Positions 35,853-45,103 of a stretch of 64,000 bases of DNA are shown one piece after another (positions within the stretch are counted from its first letter, which is position 1; each line of letters starts with the position of its first letter). The position numbers were made by a program, and so were the translations under genes. The notes under the pieces were generated by a model. The model made no database searches, had not been told where the DNA came from, and was given only the letters and a program-made list of their open reading frames with translations. This DNA is from Mitsuaria sp. PDC51 (GTDB lineage Bacteria; Pseudomonadota; Gammaproteobacteria; Burkholderiales; Burkholderiaceae_C): NCBI RefSeq assembly GCF_900113225.1, contig NZ_FOZE01000002.1:682001-746000 (forward strand), given 5' to 3'.

Positions 35853-36089
35853 TCACGCTTGTTCCGCAAAGGTGGCGATGTACTGGCAGGCCACCCGGTC
35901 GGCGTGGGCGACGGCCTCGTCGGGTGACGGGAACTCGTCCTCCAGCTCATGCCAGGCGGTGACGCCCGGCCGGCCATCCTCTTCGCCCTTGACGACGAAG
36001 CGGCCCCGCCACGGCCCGGCGCCCTGCCCGAGCGTGTCGAGAACATAGGTGCGGCCTCTGTGCTGGCGGACGGAAGGCGTGGTCGTCAT
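35853..36089 (-). CDS. Small protein of unknown function
   Basis: 78 residues from ATG 36089 (MTTTPSVRQHRGRTYVLDTL). It reads as a compact alpha/beta domain: a strand pair around RGRTYVLDTL and GRFVVKGEEDG, then EFPSPDEAVAHADRVACQYIATF, a helix. No signal peptide, so cytoplasmic. The pattern resembles small single-domain proteins widespread in Burkholderiales but I cannot name the family. A perfect dyad lies 61 bases upstream. Confidence 0.6.
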   Translation of the reverse strand: MTTTPSVRQHRGRTYVLDTLGQGAGPWRGRFVVKGEEDGRPGVTAWHELEDEFPSPDEAVAHADRVACQYIATFAEQA

Positions 36090-36149
36090 GGTCGGCAACG
36101 GTCGGACGGACGCTGGGATGCCGGGTCGACGGGCGCGAGGGGAGGCGCG

Positions 36150-36177
36150 CACGGACACGGGTGACGCGGTGTCCGTG
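36150..36177. promoter_or_regulatory. Perfect 9-bp dyad upstream of the small gene
   Basis: CACGGACAC (36150-36158) and GTGTCCGTG (36169-36177) are exact inverted repeats with a 10-base spacer. The centre-to-centre distance of about 19 suits a dimeric repressor or activator bound on one face of the helix over two turns. It lies 61-88 bases before the start of the 78-residue protein gene. It could also be a transcript hairpin. Confidence 0.35.
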
Positions 36178-36318
36178 GTTGTACACCCTTGCTCGCTTCA
36201 CGGGAATGAAATCCTTGCGGCCGAACAGGGCCGCATCCCCCTGGCAGAGGACGCGCCGGCTACCGACGCGCCTGCGTGGGGGCCAGTCGTCGCCCCGGCG
36301 CCGCCCCCCGCCGACGCC

Positions 36319-39300
36319 TCAACGCACGCGGTTGCGCCCGTCGCGCTTGGCGGCGTAGAGCGCGTCGTCGGCCTCGGCGATGAGGCTCTCCAGCCCGCGC
36401 TCGTCGTCGGGCACGCAGGCGGCGACGCCCAGGCTGACGGTGATCACCGGCCCCACCGGCGAGGCCGGGTGCGCGATCGCCAGCGACTCGATGGCGGCGC
36501 GGATGTGCTCGGCCACCCGGAGCGCCGCGTCGCGGTCGGCGCCGGGCAGCAGCACGACGAATTCCTCGCCGCCATAACGCGCCGCGAGGTCACCCGCCCG
36601 CCCGATGGAAGCCCCCAACACCGCGCCGACCGCCGCCAGGCACTCGTCGCCCTTGAGGTGGCCCAGCTGGTCGTTGTAGGGCTTGAAGGCGTCGACATCC
36701 GCCAGCACCAGCGCCAGGGAGGTGCCGGCGCGGCGCGCGCGGCGCCATTCCTCGTCGGCCGCCTCGTTGAAGCGGCGGCGGTTGGGCAGGCCGGTGACGG
36801 CGTCGAGGAAGGACAGCTGCTTCAGATGCTCATTGGCCTGGCGCAGTTCCTCGGTGCGCCGGGCCACCAGGCGTTCCATCTCGACCTGACGACGGCGCAG
36901 CTGGCGCATCCGCAGCATCACGGCGCCGGCGAAGCCGCCGATCGCCGCCAGGCCGACCAGAAGATGGAACCAGCCGGTCTCGTGGAAGCGCGGCCGCACG
37001 GTGACGGGCAGCGGCGCCTGCGCCTCGCGCCAGCGCTGACCATCCGCCGAGGCGGCCAGCCGCAGCCGGTACTCGCCATGCGACAGCGCCGGGAAGGTCA
37101 GTTCGCGGTCCTGGCCCACGTCGGTCCAGCCGCGCGACAGGCCTTCCATCCAGAAGCGGAAGCGCACCCGGTCGGCCTCGCGCAGCGTGGAGGCGGCCAG
37201 GCTGACCGACAGCGCCACCGGGCCGGGCGGCAGGTCCAGCGGGCGGCCGTCCAGCGGCACGGGCGCGCCGTCGACCTTGATCTGCTCGATGCGCACGGCC
37301 GGGGGCTCGCCGCCGCCGGGCAGGCGCGCCGGATCCACGACGACCAGCCCCGACGACGAGGGCAGCCAGGCGCGTCCGGCCGCGTCGATCGCGCCGGCGG
37401 CCTGCAGGTTGCCGGCGAAGCTGGTGGCGCGCAGCGCGTCGCCCGGGCCGAAGCCGAGCGAGCGGACCTGCTTGAGCCGGCCGTCGATCAGGCCGTCCAG
37501 GTCGTCGCGGGCGACGCGGTAGAAACCGCGGTTGCAGGTGATCCAGAAGTTGCCGGCGCGGTCCTCCAGGAGCACCTGCGACAGCCCGTCCCACAGGCCG
37601 TCGGCCGGGCGCACCGCGCCGATCTTCCCGTCCTTGAGGCGGTTGATGCCCTCGCCGTTCGTGCCGATCCAGAGCGCGCCGCGCGCGTCCTCCTTGAGCG
37701 CGATGACCCAGTCGGACAGCAGGCCGTCGGCGGTGCTGAAGTGCCGTGCCTTGCCGTCGCGCCAGCGCACCAGGCCCTGGCCGGTGGTGCCGAACCAGAG
37801 CGTGCCGGCGCGGTCCTGCAGGATCGCGGCGACGCCCTCGTCGGGCAGTCCGGGCGCGCGGACCTGCTCGAAGCCGCGGCCGTTGAAGCGCGCCAGCGCC
37901 GAGCGCGTGCCGACCCACACGGTGCCGTCGCGGTCCTCGTAGAGGGCGCGCACCTCGACGCCGGGCAGGCCGCTGTCCGGGCCGAAGCGCTCGATGCGGC
38001 CGTCGGGCAGCCGCCGCGCGACGCCGGCGGTGTAGGTGCCGATCCACAGCGTGCCGTCGCGCGCCTCGTGCATGGTCGAGACCTCGTCGGTGGGCAGGCC
38101 GTCGGCCTGGCGCAACGTCGTGATGCGGCCGTCCCGCAGGCGGTTGATGCCGCCGCCGGCGGTCGCGGCCCAGATCGCGCCGTCGCGCGCGGCGACGACG
38201 GAGCGGACGTTGTCGTGGCTCAGGCCCTCCGGCGTGCCGATCGCGGTGAAGGCGCGGTTGCGCAGTCGGTTCAGGCCGTCGACCCAGGTGCCGACCCAGA
38301 TGCTGCCCTCGCGGTCCGCCATCAGGGACCAGACCTGGCTCCCGGCGAGCCCGCCGGCCGGCCCCGGCCCGGCGGAGATCGTGCTGAAGCGTCCGTCGTG
38401 GAGGCGGCTGACGCCCGCGCCCCAGCTGCCGATCCACAGGTCGCCGCGGAGGTCGCGGGCGAGCGCGGTGAGGTGGTCGCTGGGCAGGCCGTCGGCGGTG
38501 GTGTAGACGCGCATGTCCGGGCGATCGACCGCATGCAGGCGCACCAGCCCGCCGCCGGCGGTCGCGGCCCAGACGCCGCCGGAAGGATCCGGCAGCACGA
38601 AGCGCACCTGGGGATGCGGGAAGCCGGTCGACGCGTCGAAGACATGGAACTTGCCGTCCGTCGTCATCGCGAACAGGCCGGCGCCGGTGGTCGCGATCCA
38701 GAGCGTGCCCGCCGTGTCGAAGGCGACGGTGCGCAGCCGCGCGGCGGGCAGGCCGTCGGCGGCGCCGAAGGTCTTGACCGCGCCGTCCTTCCAGCGGACC
38801 AGCGCGCCGTCGCCAGCGGCCCAGATCGCGCCGGACTTGTCTTCGGCGAGCGACCAGATCCGGCGGCCACCGGCCTGCGCCTTCGAGATCGCCGCGCTGA
38901 AGCGCCCCTGCGCGTAGACCGCGACGCCGCCGGGGTGCCCGATCCACAACCGGCCCTGGCGGTCCTCCAGCAGCGCGAAGACCGGCTGCGAGGCGACGTC
39001 CGGGGCCTGCGCGGCGTCGAAGCTGATGAAGCGCCGGCCGTCGAAACGGGCCAGGCCGCCGGCGGTGCCGATCCACAGGCCGCCGTCGCGCGATTGCAGC
39101 AGCGCCTGGACGGTGTTGAGCGGCAGGCCCTGCTCGGTCTGCCAGAGGTCGACCTTGTACTGGCTCACCTCGCGGACCGGATCCGCCAGGTCGCCCGGGG
39201 TGATCGCGCTGGCGGCGCCGGCCGGCGCGCTCGCGCCACGCGCCGCCGCGACCGGTGCCGCCGTCGCCGGGACCAAGGCGGCCGCCAACAGCATGGCCAT

Positions 39301-39405
39301 CGCCGCGAACGAGCGTCGCAAGAACGCGGCAGGCGTGATGGACGCAGCACGCGCGGCAAGCGCGCGCTCGGCGAAGGCGGTGGGGGCGGACCGGTCGACT
39401 GTCAT
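36319..39405 (-). CDS. Two-component-regulator-propeller sensor diguanylate cyclase
   Basis: 1028 residues from ATG 39405. Signal/anchor near 30-50; two seven-bladed propellers of Reg_prop repeats (about 80-690; many units of the type GLPxxxV..L..DR.G.LWIGT..GL.R) as the periplasmic sensor; a Y_Y_Y domain (about 700-795); one transmembrane helix (about 815-838, FHLLVGLAAIGGFAGAVML); a short coiled coil; a GGDEF domain with GGEEF and the I-site RAGD five residues before it. This is the hybrid-sensor periplasmic part of Bacteroides-type polysaccharide sensors joined to a cyclic di-GMP synthase. An extracytoplasmic ligand, perhaps a sugar, is likely. It is alone in its transcript. Confidence 0.9.
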   Translation of the reverse strand: MTVDRSAPTAFAERALAARAASITPAAFLRRSFAAMAMLLAAALVPATAAPVAAARGASAPAGAASAITPGDLADPVREVSQYKVDLWQTEQGLPLNTVQALLQSRDGGLWIGTAGGLARFDGRRFISFDAAQAPDVASQPVFALLEDRQGRLWIGHPGGVAVYAQGRFSAAISKAQAGGRRIWSLAEDKSGAIWAAGDGALVRWKDGAVKTFGAADGLPAARLRTVAFDTAGTLWIATTGAGLFAMTTDGKFHVFDASTGFPHPQVRFVLPDPSGGVWAATAGGGLVRLHAVDRPDMRVYTTADGLPSDHLTALARDLRGDLWIGSWGAGVSRLHDGRFSTISAGPGPAGGLAGSQVWSLMADREGSIWVGTWVDGLNRLRNRAFTAIGTPEGLSHDNVRSVVAARDGAIWAATAGGGINRLRDGRITTLRQADGLPTDEVSTMHEARDGTLWIGTYTAGVARRLPDGRIERFGPDSGLPGVEVRALYEDRDGTVWVGTRSALARFNGRGFEQVRAPGLPDEGVAAILQDRAGTLWFGTTGQGLVRWRDGKARHFSTADGLLSDWVIALKEDARGALWIGTNGEGINRLKDGKIGAVRPADGLWDGLSQVLLEDRAGNFWITCNRGFYRVARDDLDGLIDGRLKQVRSLGFGPGDALRATSFAGNLQAAGAIDAAGRAWLPSSSGLVVVDPARLPGGGEPPAVRIEQIKVDGAPVPLDGRPLDLPPGPVALSVSLAASTLREADRVRFRFWMEGLSRGWTDVGQDRELTFPALSHGEYRLRLAASADGQRWREAQAPLPVTVRPRFHETGWFHLLVGLAAIGGFAGAVMLRMRQLRRRQVEMERLVARRTEELRQANEHLKQLSFLDAVTGLPNRRRFNEAADEEWRRARRAGTSLALVLADVDAFKPYNDQLGHLKGDECLAAVGAVLGASIGRAGDLAARYGGEEFVVLLPGADRDAALRVAEHIRAAIESLAIAHPASPVGPVITVSLGVAACVPDDERGLESLIAEADDALYAAKRDGRNRVR

Positions 39406-39660
39406 GGGCGGAATCGCCGATTGTGACTGTTGCTGACGGACGGGCCACGCCGGCGCGTAAGGCAGGGGGCGGTGGGCGTGAAGCCTTGCCGGGCATGACG
39501 CGAGCCAGCCCCGTCCCGGCGCCGGGCGATGAAACCGCGCTGAAACGCCTCGCCCGCCCGTCGCGTCACAATCCCGCACCGCGCGCCTGACGAAGGCGCC
39601 TCCACCGCATCGCGCCCTCCCGGGCGCGATGTCCGTTTCCGCCACGACGCAGGTCCCGCC

Positions 39661-40656
39661 ATGAGCTCCGTGAACCCCGCGATCCCCGCCCTTCCACTGC
39701 AGCAGCACCTCCCGACCGCCAGCCCGCTCGCCTACGGCTGCATGGGCCTGGGCGGCGGCTGGGACCGGCAGCCGTGGAGCGACGCGGATGTCGACCACGC
39801 GCAGGCCGCCGTGGAGGCGGCGATGGAGATCGGCGTCACCCTGTTCGACCACGCCGACATCTACACCTTCGGCAAGGCCGAGTCGGTCTTCGGCGCGCTG
39901 TTCAAGCGCCAGCCTTCGCTGCGCGACCGCCTCGTGCTGCAGAGCAAGTGCGGCATACGCTTCGCCGACGACGAGGGCCCCAAGCGCTACGACCTGTCCG
40001 GCGGCTACATCGTCGAGGCGGTCGAGGCGAGCCTGCAGCGCCTGGGCACCGAGCGCTTGGACATCCTGCTGCTGCACCGCCCCGATCCGCTGATGCAGCC
40101 CGACGAGATCGCCGAGGCCTTCCAGCGCCTGCGCGCGGCGGGCAAGGTCGCGCATTTCGGCGTGTCCAACATGAACGGCGGCCAGATGGCCTGGCTGGGT
40201 CACGCGCTGGCGCAACCGCTGGTCGTCAACCAGCTGGAGCTGGGCCTAGGCCACCTGGAGCCGCTGGACGCGGCCACCTGCTTCAACGACCGTCAGGCCG
40301 GCGCCCGCCCTGGCGCGCTGGCCTGGGCCGGCACGATGGAGCATTGCCAGCAGCACGGCATCCAGCTGCAGGCCTGGAGCGCGCTGGCCCGCGGCCGCTT
40401 CAGCGGCGACACCGCGCAGGACCCGGCCGACGAGGCGGCACGCGCGCTCGTGCGGCAACTGGCCCAGCGGCACGAGGTCAGCACCGAAGGCATCCTGCTC
40501 GCCTGGCTGATGAAGCACCCGGCGCGCATCCAGCCCGTCATCGGCAGCGCCAATCCGGATCGCATCCGCGCCTGCGGCGATGCGCTGCGGGTGCAGCTCA
40601 GCCGCGGCGAGTGGTACGCGCTCTACGAAGCGGCCCGCGGCGCGCCGCTGCCTTGA
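39661..40656 (+). CDS. Aldo/keto reductase
   Basis: 331 residues. The (alpha/beta)8 AKR fold is visible with the catalytic set: Asp and Tyr in LFDHADIYTFGKAE (about 61-74), Lys in LQSKCGIR (about 97) and His in LLLHRPDPLM (about 139). It resembles the YdhF-type oxidoreductases. Reduction of carbonyl compounds with NADPH is expected; the substrate is unknown. The last residues before the stop lie 12 bases from the end of the convergent nitronate monooxygenase-like gene, so the two units end face to face. Confidence 0.9.
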   Translation: MSSVNPAIPALPLQQHLPTASPLAYGCMGLGGGWDRQPWSDADVDHAQAAVEAAMEIGVTLFDHADIYTFGKAESVFGALFKRQPSLRDRLVLQSKCGIRFADDEGPKRYDLSGGYIVEAVEASLQRLGTERLDILLLHRPDPLMQPDEIAEAFQRLRAAGKVAHFGVSNMNGGQMAWLGHALAQPLVVNQLELGLGHLEPLDAATCFNDRQAGARPGALAWAGTMEHCQQHGIQLQAWSALARGRFSGDTAQDPADEAARALVRQLAQRHEVSTEGILLAWLMKHPARIQPVIGSANPDRIRACGDALRVQLSRGEWYALYEAARGAPLP

Positions 40657-40668
40657 GCGCGACGAGCG

Positions 40669-41724
40669 TCAGAAGGCCGCGCTGAGCTCGGTCACCAGCG
40701 CGGCGGCGCCGATCTCGCGCAGCGCCGCGAAGTTCTGTCCGGCCCACAGCGGCGAGAAGTCGCCACTGCCCTGCGCCTCCGCCTTCGCGCGCAGCGGCGC
40801 GATGCTCGCGGTGGCCAGCGGGAAGCGCGGCGCCGCCTCGTTCAGCGGGCCGACCTCGCGCATCACGCGGTTGACGACACCACGCGCCGGACGGCCGGTG
40901 AAGAGGTTGGTGACCGCCGTGTGGTGATGCGCGGGATCGCGCAGCACCGCGCGGTGGACGGCGCTGGTGGTCGCCTCCTCGCACAGCAGGAAGGCCGTGC
41001 CCAACTGCACCGCCGACGCCCCCAGCGCCAGCGCGGCGCGGATGCCGCGGGCCTCGGCGATGCCGCCCGCCGCGATGACCGGCACCTGCACCGCGCGCAC
41101 GATCTGCGGCAGCAGCGCCATCGTGCCGGGCTGGCGCGTCAGGTCGTCGCTGAGGAAATGGCCGCGATGGCCCCCGGCCTCCCAGCCCTGCGCGATCACG
41201 CCGTCCACGCCGTGGGCCTCGAGCCAGCGTGCCTCGTCGACGGTGGTGGCGCTGCCCAGCACCAGGCTGCCCCACCCTTTCACCCGCGCGACCAGTTCCT
41301 GCGACGGCAAGCCGAAATGGAAACTCACGACCGGCGGCTTGAAGGGCTCGACCAGGTCGGCGATCTCCGCGGTGAAGGGCTGACGGCCCGGTCCTGCCGG
41401 GATCTGCGCGGCGTCGATGCCGAACTCGGCGTAATACCGGCCGAGGCGATCGCGCCAGCGCGTCTCGCCCGCCTCGTCCGGCGGCGGCGGCGTGTGGGCG
41501 AAGAAGTTGACGTTGAACGGCTTGTCGGTGCCGTCGCGCAGCGCCTGCAGCTCCTTGAGCAGGGCGTCCGGTGCCAGCATCGCCGCGGGTAGCGAGCCCA
41601 GCCCGCCGGCGTTGCTGACCGCGATCGCCAGCCGCGCGTCCTGCACGCCGGCCATCGGCGCCTGGATCAGCGGCAGGCGGGTGCCGAGGAAGAACGGGGC
41701 GAAGGGCGCGCTGGAGGTGGGCAT
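40669..41724 (-). CDS. Nitronate monooxygenase family flavoprotein
   Basis: 351 residues. FMN-binding TIM barrel of the 2-nitropropane dioxygenase family: PLIQAPMAGVQDARLAIAVSNAGGLGSLPAA at the start, VSFHFGLPSQELV, GVDGVIAQGWEAGGHRG (the His of EAGGHRG fits the catalytic base region), and VPVIAAGGIAEARGIRAALALGASAVQLGTAFL. The family oxidises propionate 3-nitronate and relatives. It lies 61 bases downstream of an SDR gene on the same strand and may share its transcript. Confidence 0.9.
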   Translation of the reverse strand: MPTSSAPFAPFFLGTRLPLIQAPMAGVQDARLAIAVSNAGGLGSLPAAMLAPDALLKELQALRDGTDKPFNVNFFAHTPPPPDEAGETRWRDRLGRYYAEFGIDAAQIPAGPGRQPFTAEIADLVEPFKPPVVSFHFGLPSQELVARVKGWGSLVLGSATTVDEARWLEAHGVDGVIAQGWEAGGHRGHFLSDDLTRQPGTMALLPQIVRAVQVPVIAAGGIAEARGIRAALALGASAVQLGTAFLLCEEATTSAVHRAVLRDPAHHHTAVTNLFTGRPARGVVNRVMREVGPLNEAAPRFPLATASIAPLRAKAEAQGSGDFSPLWAGQNFAALREIGAAALVTELSAAF

Positions 41725-41785
41725 GGCGGCGGATCCTGGACTCGACGGAACGAGCCGCGATGATCGCGCAAGCGCAATGCCCCTG

Positions 41786-42691
41786 TCAGCCCGCGTCCAA
41801 CTCGAAGGGCGGAATGCGGCGGCCGTCGATGTCGGTGAAGCCGTACTCGGCGGCCAGGTCGCCGACGCGCCAGACCCGACCGCTGCGCGCCATCACCGCC
41901 GGGTCCGCCGCCAGCGCGACGACCGCGCGGCCGACATACCGCGGCGACTCGGTGCCCGCGAGCTCGGGGCGCTCGCGCCAGTGCGCCTCGTCGGTGTGAT
42001 GGCCGGCGAGCACGAACTCGGTCCGCATCCAGCCCGGCGACACCGCCACCGACGCCACGCCATGCGGCTTCAGGTCCTGCGCCATCGCGCCGGCCAGCCG
42101 CGTCATCGTCGCCTTGGCCAGGTCGTAGACCAGGTTGCCCTTGAGGAAGCGGTCCCGGTCCCAGAAGGTGGTGGTGACGATCAGGCCGCTGCCGCGCGCG
42201 ATCATCAGCGGCGCCGCGGCGCGGCTGGCCAGCAGGTGGTTGCGCGCGCCGCGGTCCAGCATCGCGTCCCACTCGTCCATCGAGCGCTCCCAGAACGGCG
42301 CGTCAAAGACGCCGCTGAAGACCTCGTGGCCGCCCCAGGCGTTGTTGACCAGCAGGTCCAGCCGGCCCTGCTCCGCCTGCACCCGCTCGAACAGCGCGCG
42401 CACCTGCGCCTCGTCGGTATGGTCGCAGCGGGCGGCGATGCCGCGACCGCCCAGCGCGGTGAGCTCGTCGGCGGTGTCGTCGATGGTGCCGGGAATGCGG
42501 TCCAGGCCCGACAGCGCCTGGATGCGGCCGTATTGCGTCGCCGGTTCCGCGCGGGTGCTGCGGCCGGTGACGTAGACCGTCGCGCCGGCGGCGCCCAGTT
42601 CCAGCGCGATGCCCCGGCCCGCGCCCCGGCTCCCGCCGGTCACCACGGCCACGCGGCCGGCCAGCGGCCGTTCGATCCGTTCAGGGCTCAT
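41786..42691 (-). CDS. SDR family oxidoreductase (DHRS1-like)
   Basis: 301 residues. Cofactor motif TGGSRGAGRG (18-27), NNAWGG in place of NNAG, and the active-site YDLAK (YxxxK) after VTTTFWDRDRFLKGNLV. The longer loop and the SPGWMRTEF stretch resemble the DHRS1-like group of SDRs. It should act on a carbonyl or alcohol with NADP(H). The downstream neighbour on the same strand is the nitronate monooxygenase-like gene. Confidence 0.88.
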   Translation of the reverse strand: MSPERIERPLAGRVAVVTGGSRGAGRGIALELGAAGATVYVTGRSTRAEPATQYGRIQALSGLDRIPGTIDDTADELTALGGRGIAARCDHTDEAQVRALFERVQAEQGRLDLLVNNAWGGHEVFSGVFDAPFWERSMDEWDAMLDRGARNHLLASRAAAPLMIARGSGLIVTTTFWDRDRFLKGNLVYDLAKATMTRLAGAMAQDLKPHGVASVAVSPGWMRTEFVLAGHHTDEAHWRERPELAGTESPRYVGRAVVALAADPAVMARSGRVWRVGDLAAEYGFTDIDGRRIPPFELDAG

Positions 42692-42723
42692 GTCGTCTCC
42701 CGTTGCTGCGAGCGGAAACGATA

Positions 42724-42744
42724 CGCGGCCCTCGAGGGGCCGCG
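42724..42744 (-). terminator. Hairpin after the small lipoprotein gene
   Basis: CGCGGCCC (42724-42731) pairs with GGGCCGCG (42737-42744), loop TCGAG. It is 60 bases after the stop of the 68-residue lipoprotein gene and 33 bases before the SDR start. No T-run on the minus strand, so it is a weak terminator candidate. Confidence 0.35.
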
Positions 42745-42802
42745 CGTCAAGTCCTGTCAGGAGACGGGGGCAAGCGCTCGAGGCGCCGCCCCGCCTTCCG
42801 GC

Positions 42803-43009
42803 TCACTTGCAGGTGAAGCTCTTCGCGTTCACTTCCTTGACGTTGCCCGCGCCGCAGGTGGCGGTGGCCTGGTCGCTCATCCGGCGCACGTCGTCCATGC
42901 GCTGCGTGCTGGCCTCGGTGGAGTTGGGCGCGATCACGCAACCGGTGCTCAGCATGGCGGCCGCGGCGGCCAGCAGCAGGGTCAGGGGACGAAGGGCGGA
43001 AACGGTCAT
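42803..43009 (-). CDS. Small lipoprotein, unknown
   Basis: 68 residues. A signal peptide ends in the lipobox LSTGC (Cys about 24), so the mature protein is about 45 residues, tethered to a membrane. The mature part (STEASTQRMDDVRRMSDQATATCGAGNVKEVNAKSFTCK) has two further Cys that could form a disulfide. The family is unknown to me; short lipoproteins of this sort are frequent in Burkholderiales. ATG 43009 is preceded by GGGAGAG-type sequence. Confidence 0.7.
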   Translation of the reverse strand: MTVSALRPLTLLLAAAAAMLSTGCVIAPNSTEASTQRMDDVRRMSDQATATCGAGNVKEVNAKSFTCK

Positions 43010-43141
43010 GACGGGGGTCCCTCTCGGGGGTTGGAATCGGCGCAGTCTAGGCAGCGGTCCCCGGCGACCAAGTCGCGGCCGACGGGCCGTCGTCCGGCAG
43101 GGACGAACTGCACCGTCGCGCGACAGGCCGGGGAACCCCTC

Positions 43142-45103
43142 TCAGGGTCGCGCCAGCGCCTCCACCGGATCCAGCCGCGCGGCGCTGCGCGCGGGCAGGA
43201 AACCGAAGATCACCCCGATCAGCGAGGACACCGCGAAGGCGCCGGCGATCGCCGTCATCGAGACGATCATCCGGAACCCCATTCCCGCGGCGAAGTGGTT
43301 GAACAGCAGGCTGGCGCCGACCGCCAGCGACACGCCCAGCCCGCCGCCGATCAGGCAGACCAGCACGGCCTCGATCAGGAACTGGCGCAGGATGTCGCTC
43401 TGGCGCGCGCCGACGGCCATGCGCACGCCGATCTCGCCGGTGCGCTCGGTCACCGACACCAGCATGATGTTCATCACCCCGATGCCGCCGACCAGCAGCG
43501 AGATCAGCGCGATCGACGAGATCAGCAGCGTGATCGTGGCCGTCGTCTGTTCCACCGTCTGCCGGATGCTGTCGGTGTTGAACAGGAAGAAGTCGGTCGC
43601 GCCATGGCGCTGCGCCAGCAGGGTGCGGATGCCCTGCTCCGCCGCCGCGTTGGGCACCGCGTCGCTGACCCGCACGGTGATGCTGCGCAGGTAGTCCTGG
43701 CCGGTCATGCGGCTCATCGCCGTCGTGTAGGGCACCCAGACGTTGATCGCATCGTCGTTGCCGAAGGCGCTGGCCTTCTTCGCCGTCACGCCGACGATGC
43801 GCACCGGCACGTTGCCCAGCAGGATGACCTCGCCCAGCGCCGGCTCGCCATTCGGGAACAGCGTCTTGCGCGCGTTCTCGTCGATCACCGCGTCCTGCGC
43901 CCGGGCGCGCACCGCCGCCGCGTCGAAGGCCCGGCCCTGCGCCATCGTGTAGCCGCGCACGCGGAAGAACTGCTCGCCGACGCCGGTGACGGTCGCGCTC
44001 ACGTCGACGCTGCGATAGCGCAGCCCCGCGGCCACGGCGACCGACGGCGTCACGCTGTCCACGTAGTCGAGCTGCGCCAGCGCGTCGGCGTCACCGGCCC
44101 GCAGCGTCCGGATGGCGCTGGCGCGCCGGTCACCGAAACCCTCGCCCGGCATGACGTCGATGGTGTTGGTGCCCATCGCGCTGATGTCGGCCAGCACTTT
44201 CTCTCGCGTGCCCTGCCCCAGCCCGACGACCGACACCACCGAGGCGATGCCGATGATGATGCCCAGCATCGTCAGCAGCGTGCGCAGGCGGTGCGCCAGC
44301 ATGGCCTTGAGCGCCATGCCGGTGGCCTCCGCCACGCGCCCCAGCACCGCCGCCCAGGCCGCGCCGGGCGGCGCCGGATCGGGCTTGGCCAGCACCGCCG
44401 GCGGCGCCGCGTCCGGCCGGCGCCGGTCGGCGACGATGACGCCGTCGCTGATCTCGATCACCCGCTGCGCATGCGCCGCCACCTGCGCGTCGTGCGTCAC
44501 CAGGATCACTGTGTGGCCGTCGGCATGCAGTTCCTCGAGGATGGTCATGACCTCGCGCCCGCTGGCCTGGTCGAGCGCGCCGGTGGGTTCGTCGGCCAGG
44601 ATCACGTCGCCGCCGTTCATCAGCGCCCGCGCGATCGACACCCGCTGCTGCTGGCCGCCGGACAGCTGGCCGGGCCGGTGATGCAGGCGCTCCGCCAGGC
44701 CCAGCCGCGCCAGCAGCGAGCGGGCGCGCGCATGCCGATGCGCGGTGCCCGCGCCGGCGTAGATCGACGGGATCTCGACGTTGCCGACCGCGTCCAGGTC
44801 GCCCAGCAGCTGGTAGCGCTGGAAGATGAAGCCGAAGTGCTCGCGCCGCAGGCGGGCGAGCTCGTCCGGTCCCATCGCGCCGGTCTCCTGGCCCGCGACG
44901 CGATAGCTGCCGCGCGTGGGCCGGTCCAGGCAGCCGAGGATGTTCATCAGCGTCGATTTGCCGGAGCCCGACGGACCGATGATGGCCACCATCTCGCCGG
45001 CCTCGATCGTCAGGTCCACATCGCGCAGGACGGCGACGGTGCCTTCGCCGGCCGGGTATTCGCGGACCAGGCCGCGCAGTTCGAGCAGGGCCGCCATGCT
45101 CAC
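43142..45103 (-). CDS. macB: MacB-type ABC transporter, ATP-binding and permease
   Basis: 653 residues. N-terminal ATPase domain: Walker [10 protein letters not shown] (43-51), signature [15 protein letters not shown], Walker [13 protein letters not shown]. Then TM1 (about 275-297), a long periplasmic domain (about 300-525) and three C-terminal transmembrane helices with [17 protein letters not shown]. This is the mechanotransmission ABC pump MacB, which works with MacA and an outer-membrane duct to export macrolides, siderophores or peptides from the periplasm. Its ATG overlaps the macA stop (ATGA, 45100-45103). It is last in the NodT-macA-macB operon. Confidence 0.94.
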   Translation of the reverse strand: MSMAALLELRGLVREYPAGEGTVAVLRDVDLTIEAGEMVAIIGPSGSGKSTLMNILGCLDRPTRGSYRVAGQETGAMGPDELARLRREHFGFIFQRYQLLGDLDAVGNVEIPSIYAGAGTAHRHARARSLLARLGLAERLHHRPGQLSGGQQQRVSIARALMNGGDVILADEPTGALDQASGREVMTILEELHADGHTVILVTHDAQVAAHAQRVIEISDGVIVADRRRPDAAPPAVLAKPDPAPPGAAWAAVLGRVAEATGMALKAMLAHRLRTLLTMLGIIIGIASVVSVVGLGQGTREKVLADISAMGTNTIDVMPGEGFGDRRASAIRTLRAGDADALAQLDYVDSVTPSVAVAAGLRYRSVDVSATVTGVGEQFFRVRGYTMAQGRAFDAAAVRARAQDAVIDENARKTLFPNGEPALGEVILLGNVPVRIVGVTAKKASAFGNDDAINVWVPYTTAMSRMTGQDYLRSITVRVSDAVPNAAAEQGIRTLLAQRHGATDFFLFNTDSIRQTVEQTTATITLLISSIALISLLVGGIGVMNIMLVSVTERTGEIGVRMAVGARQSDILRQFLIEAVLVCLIGGGLGVSLAVGASLLFNHFAAGMGFRMIVSMTAIAGAFAVSSLIGVIFGFLPARSAARLDPVEALARP

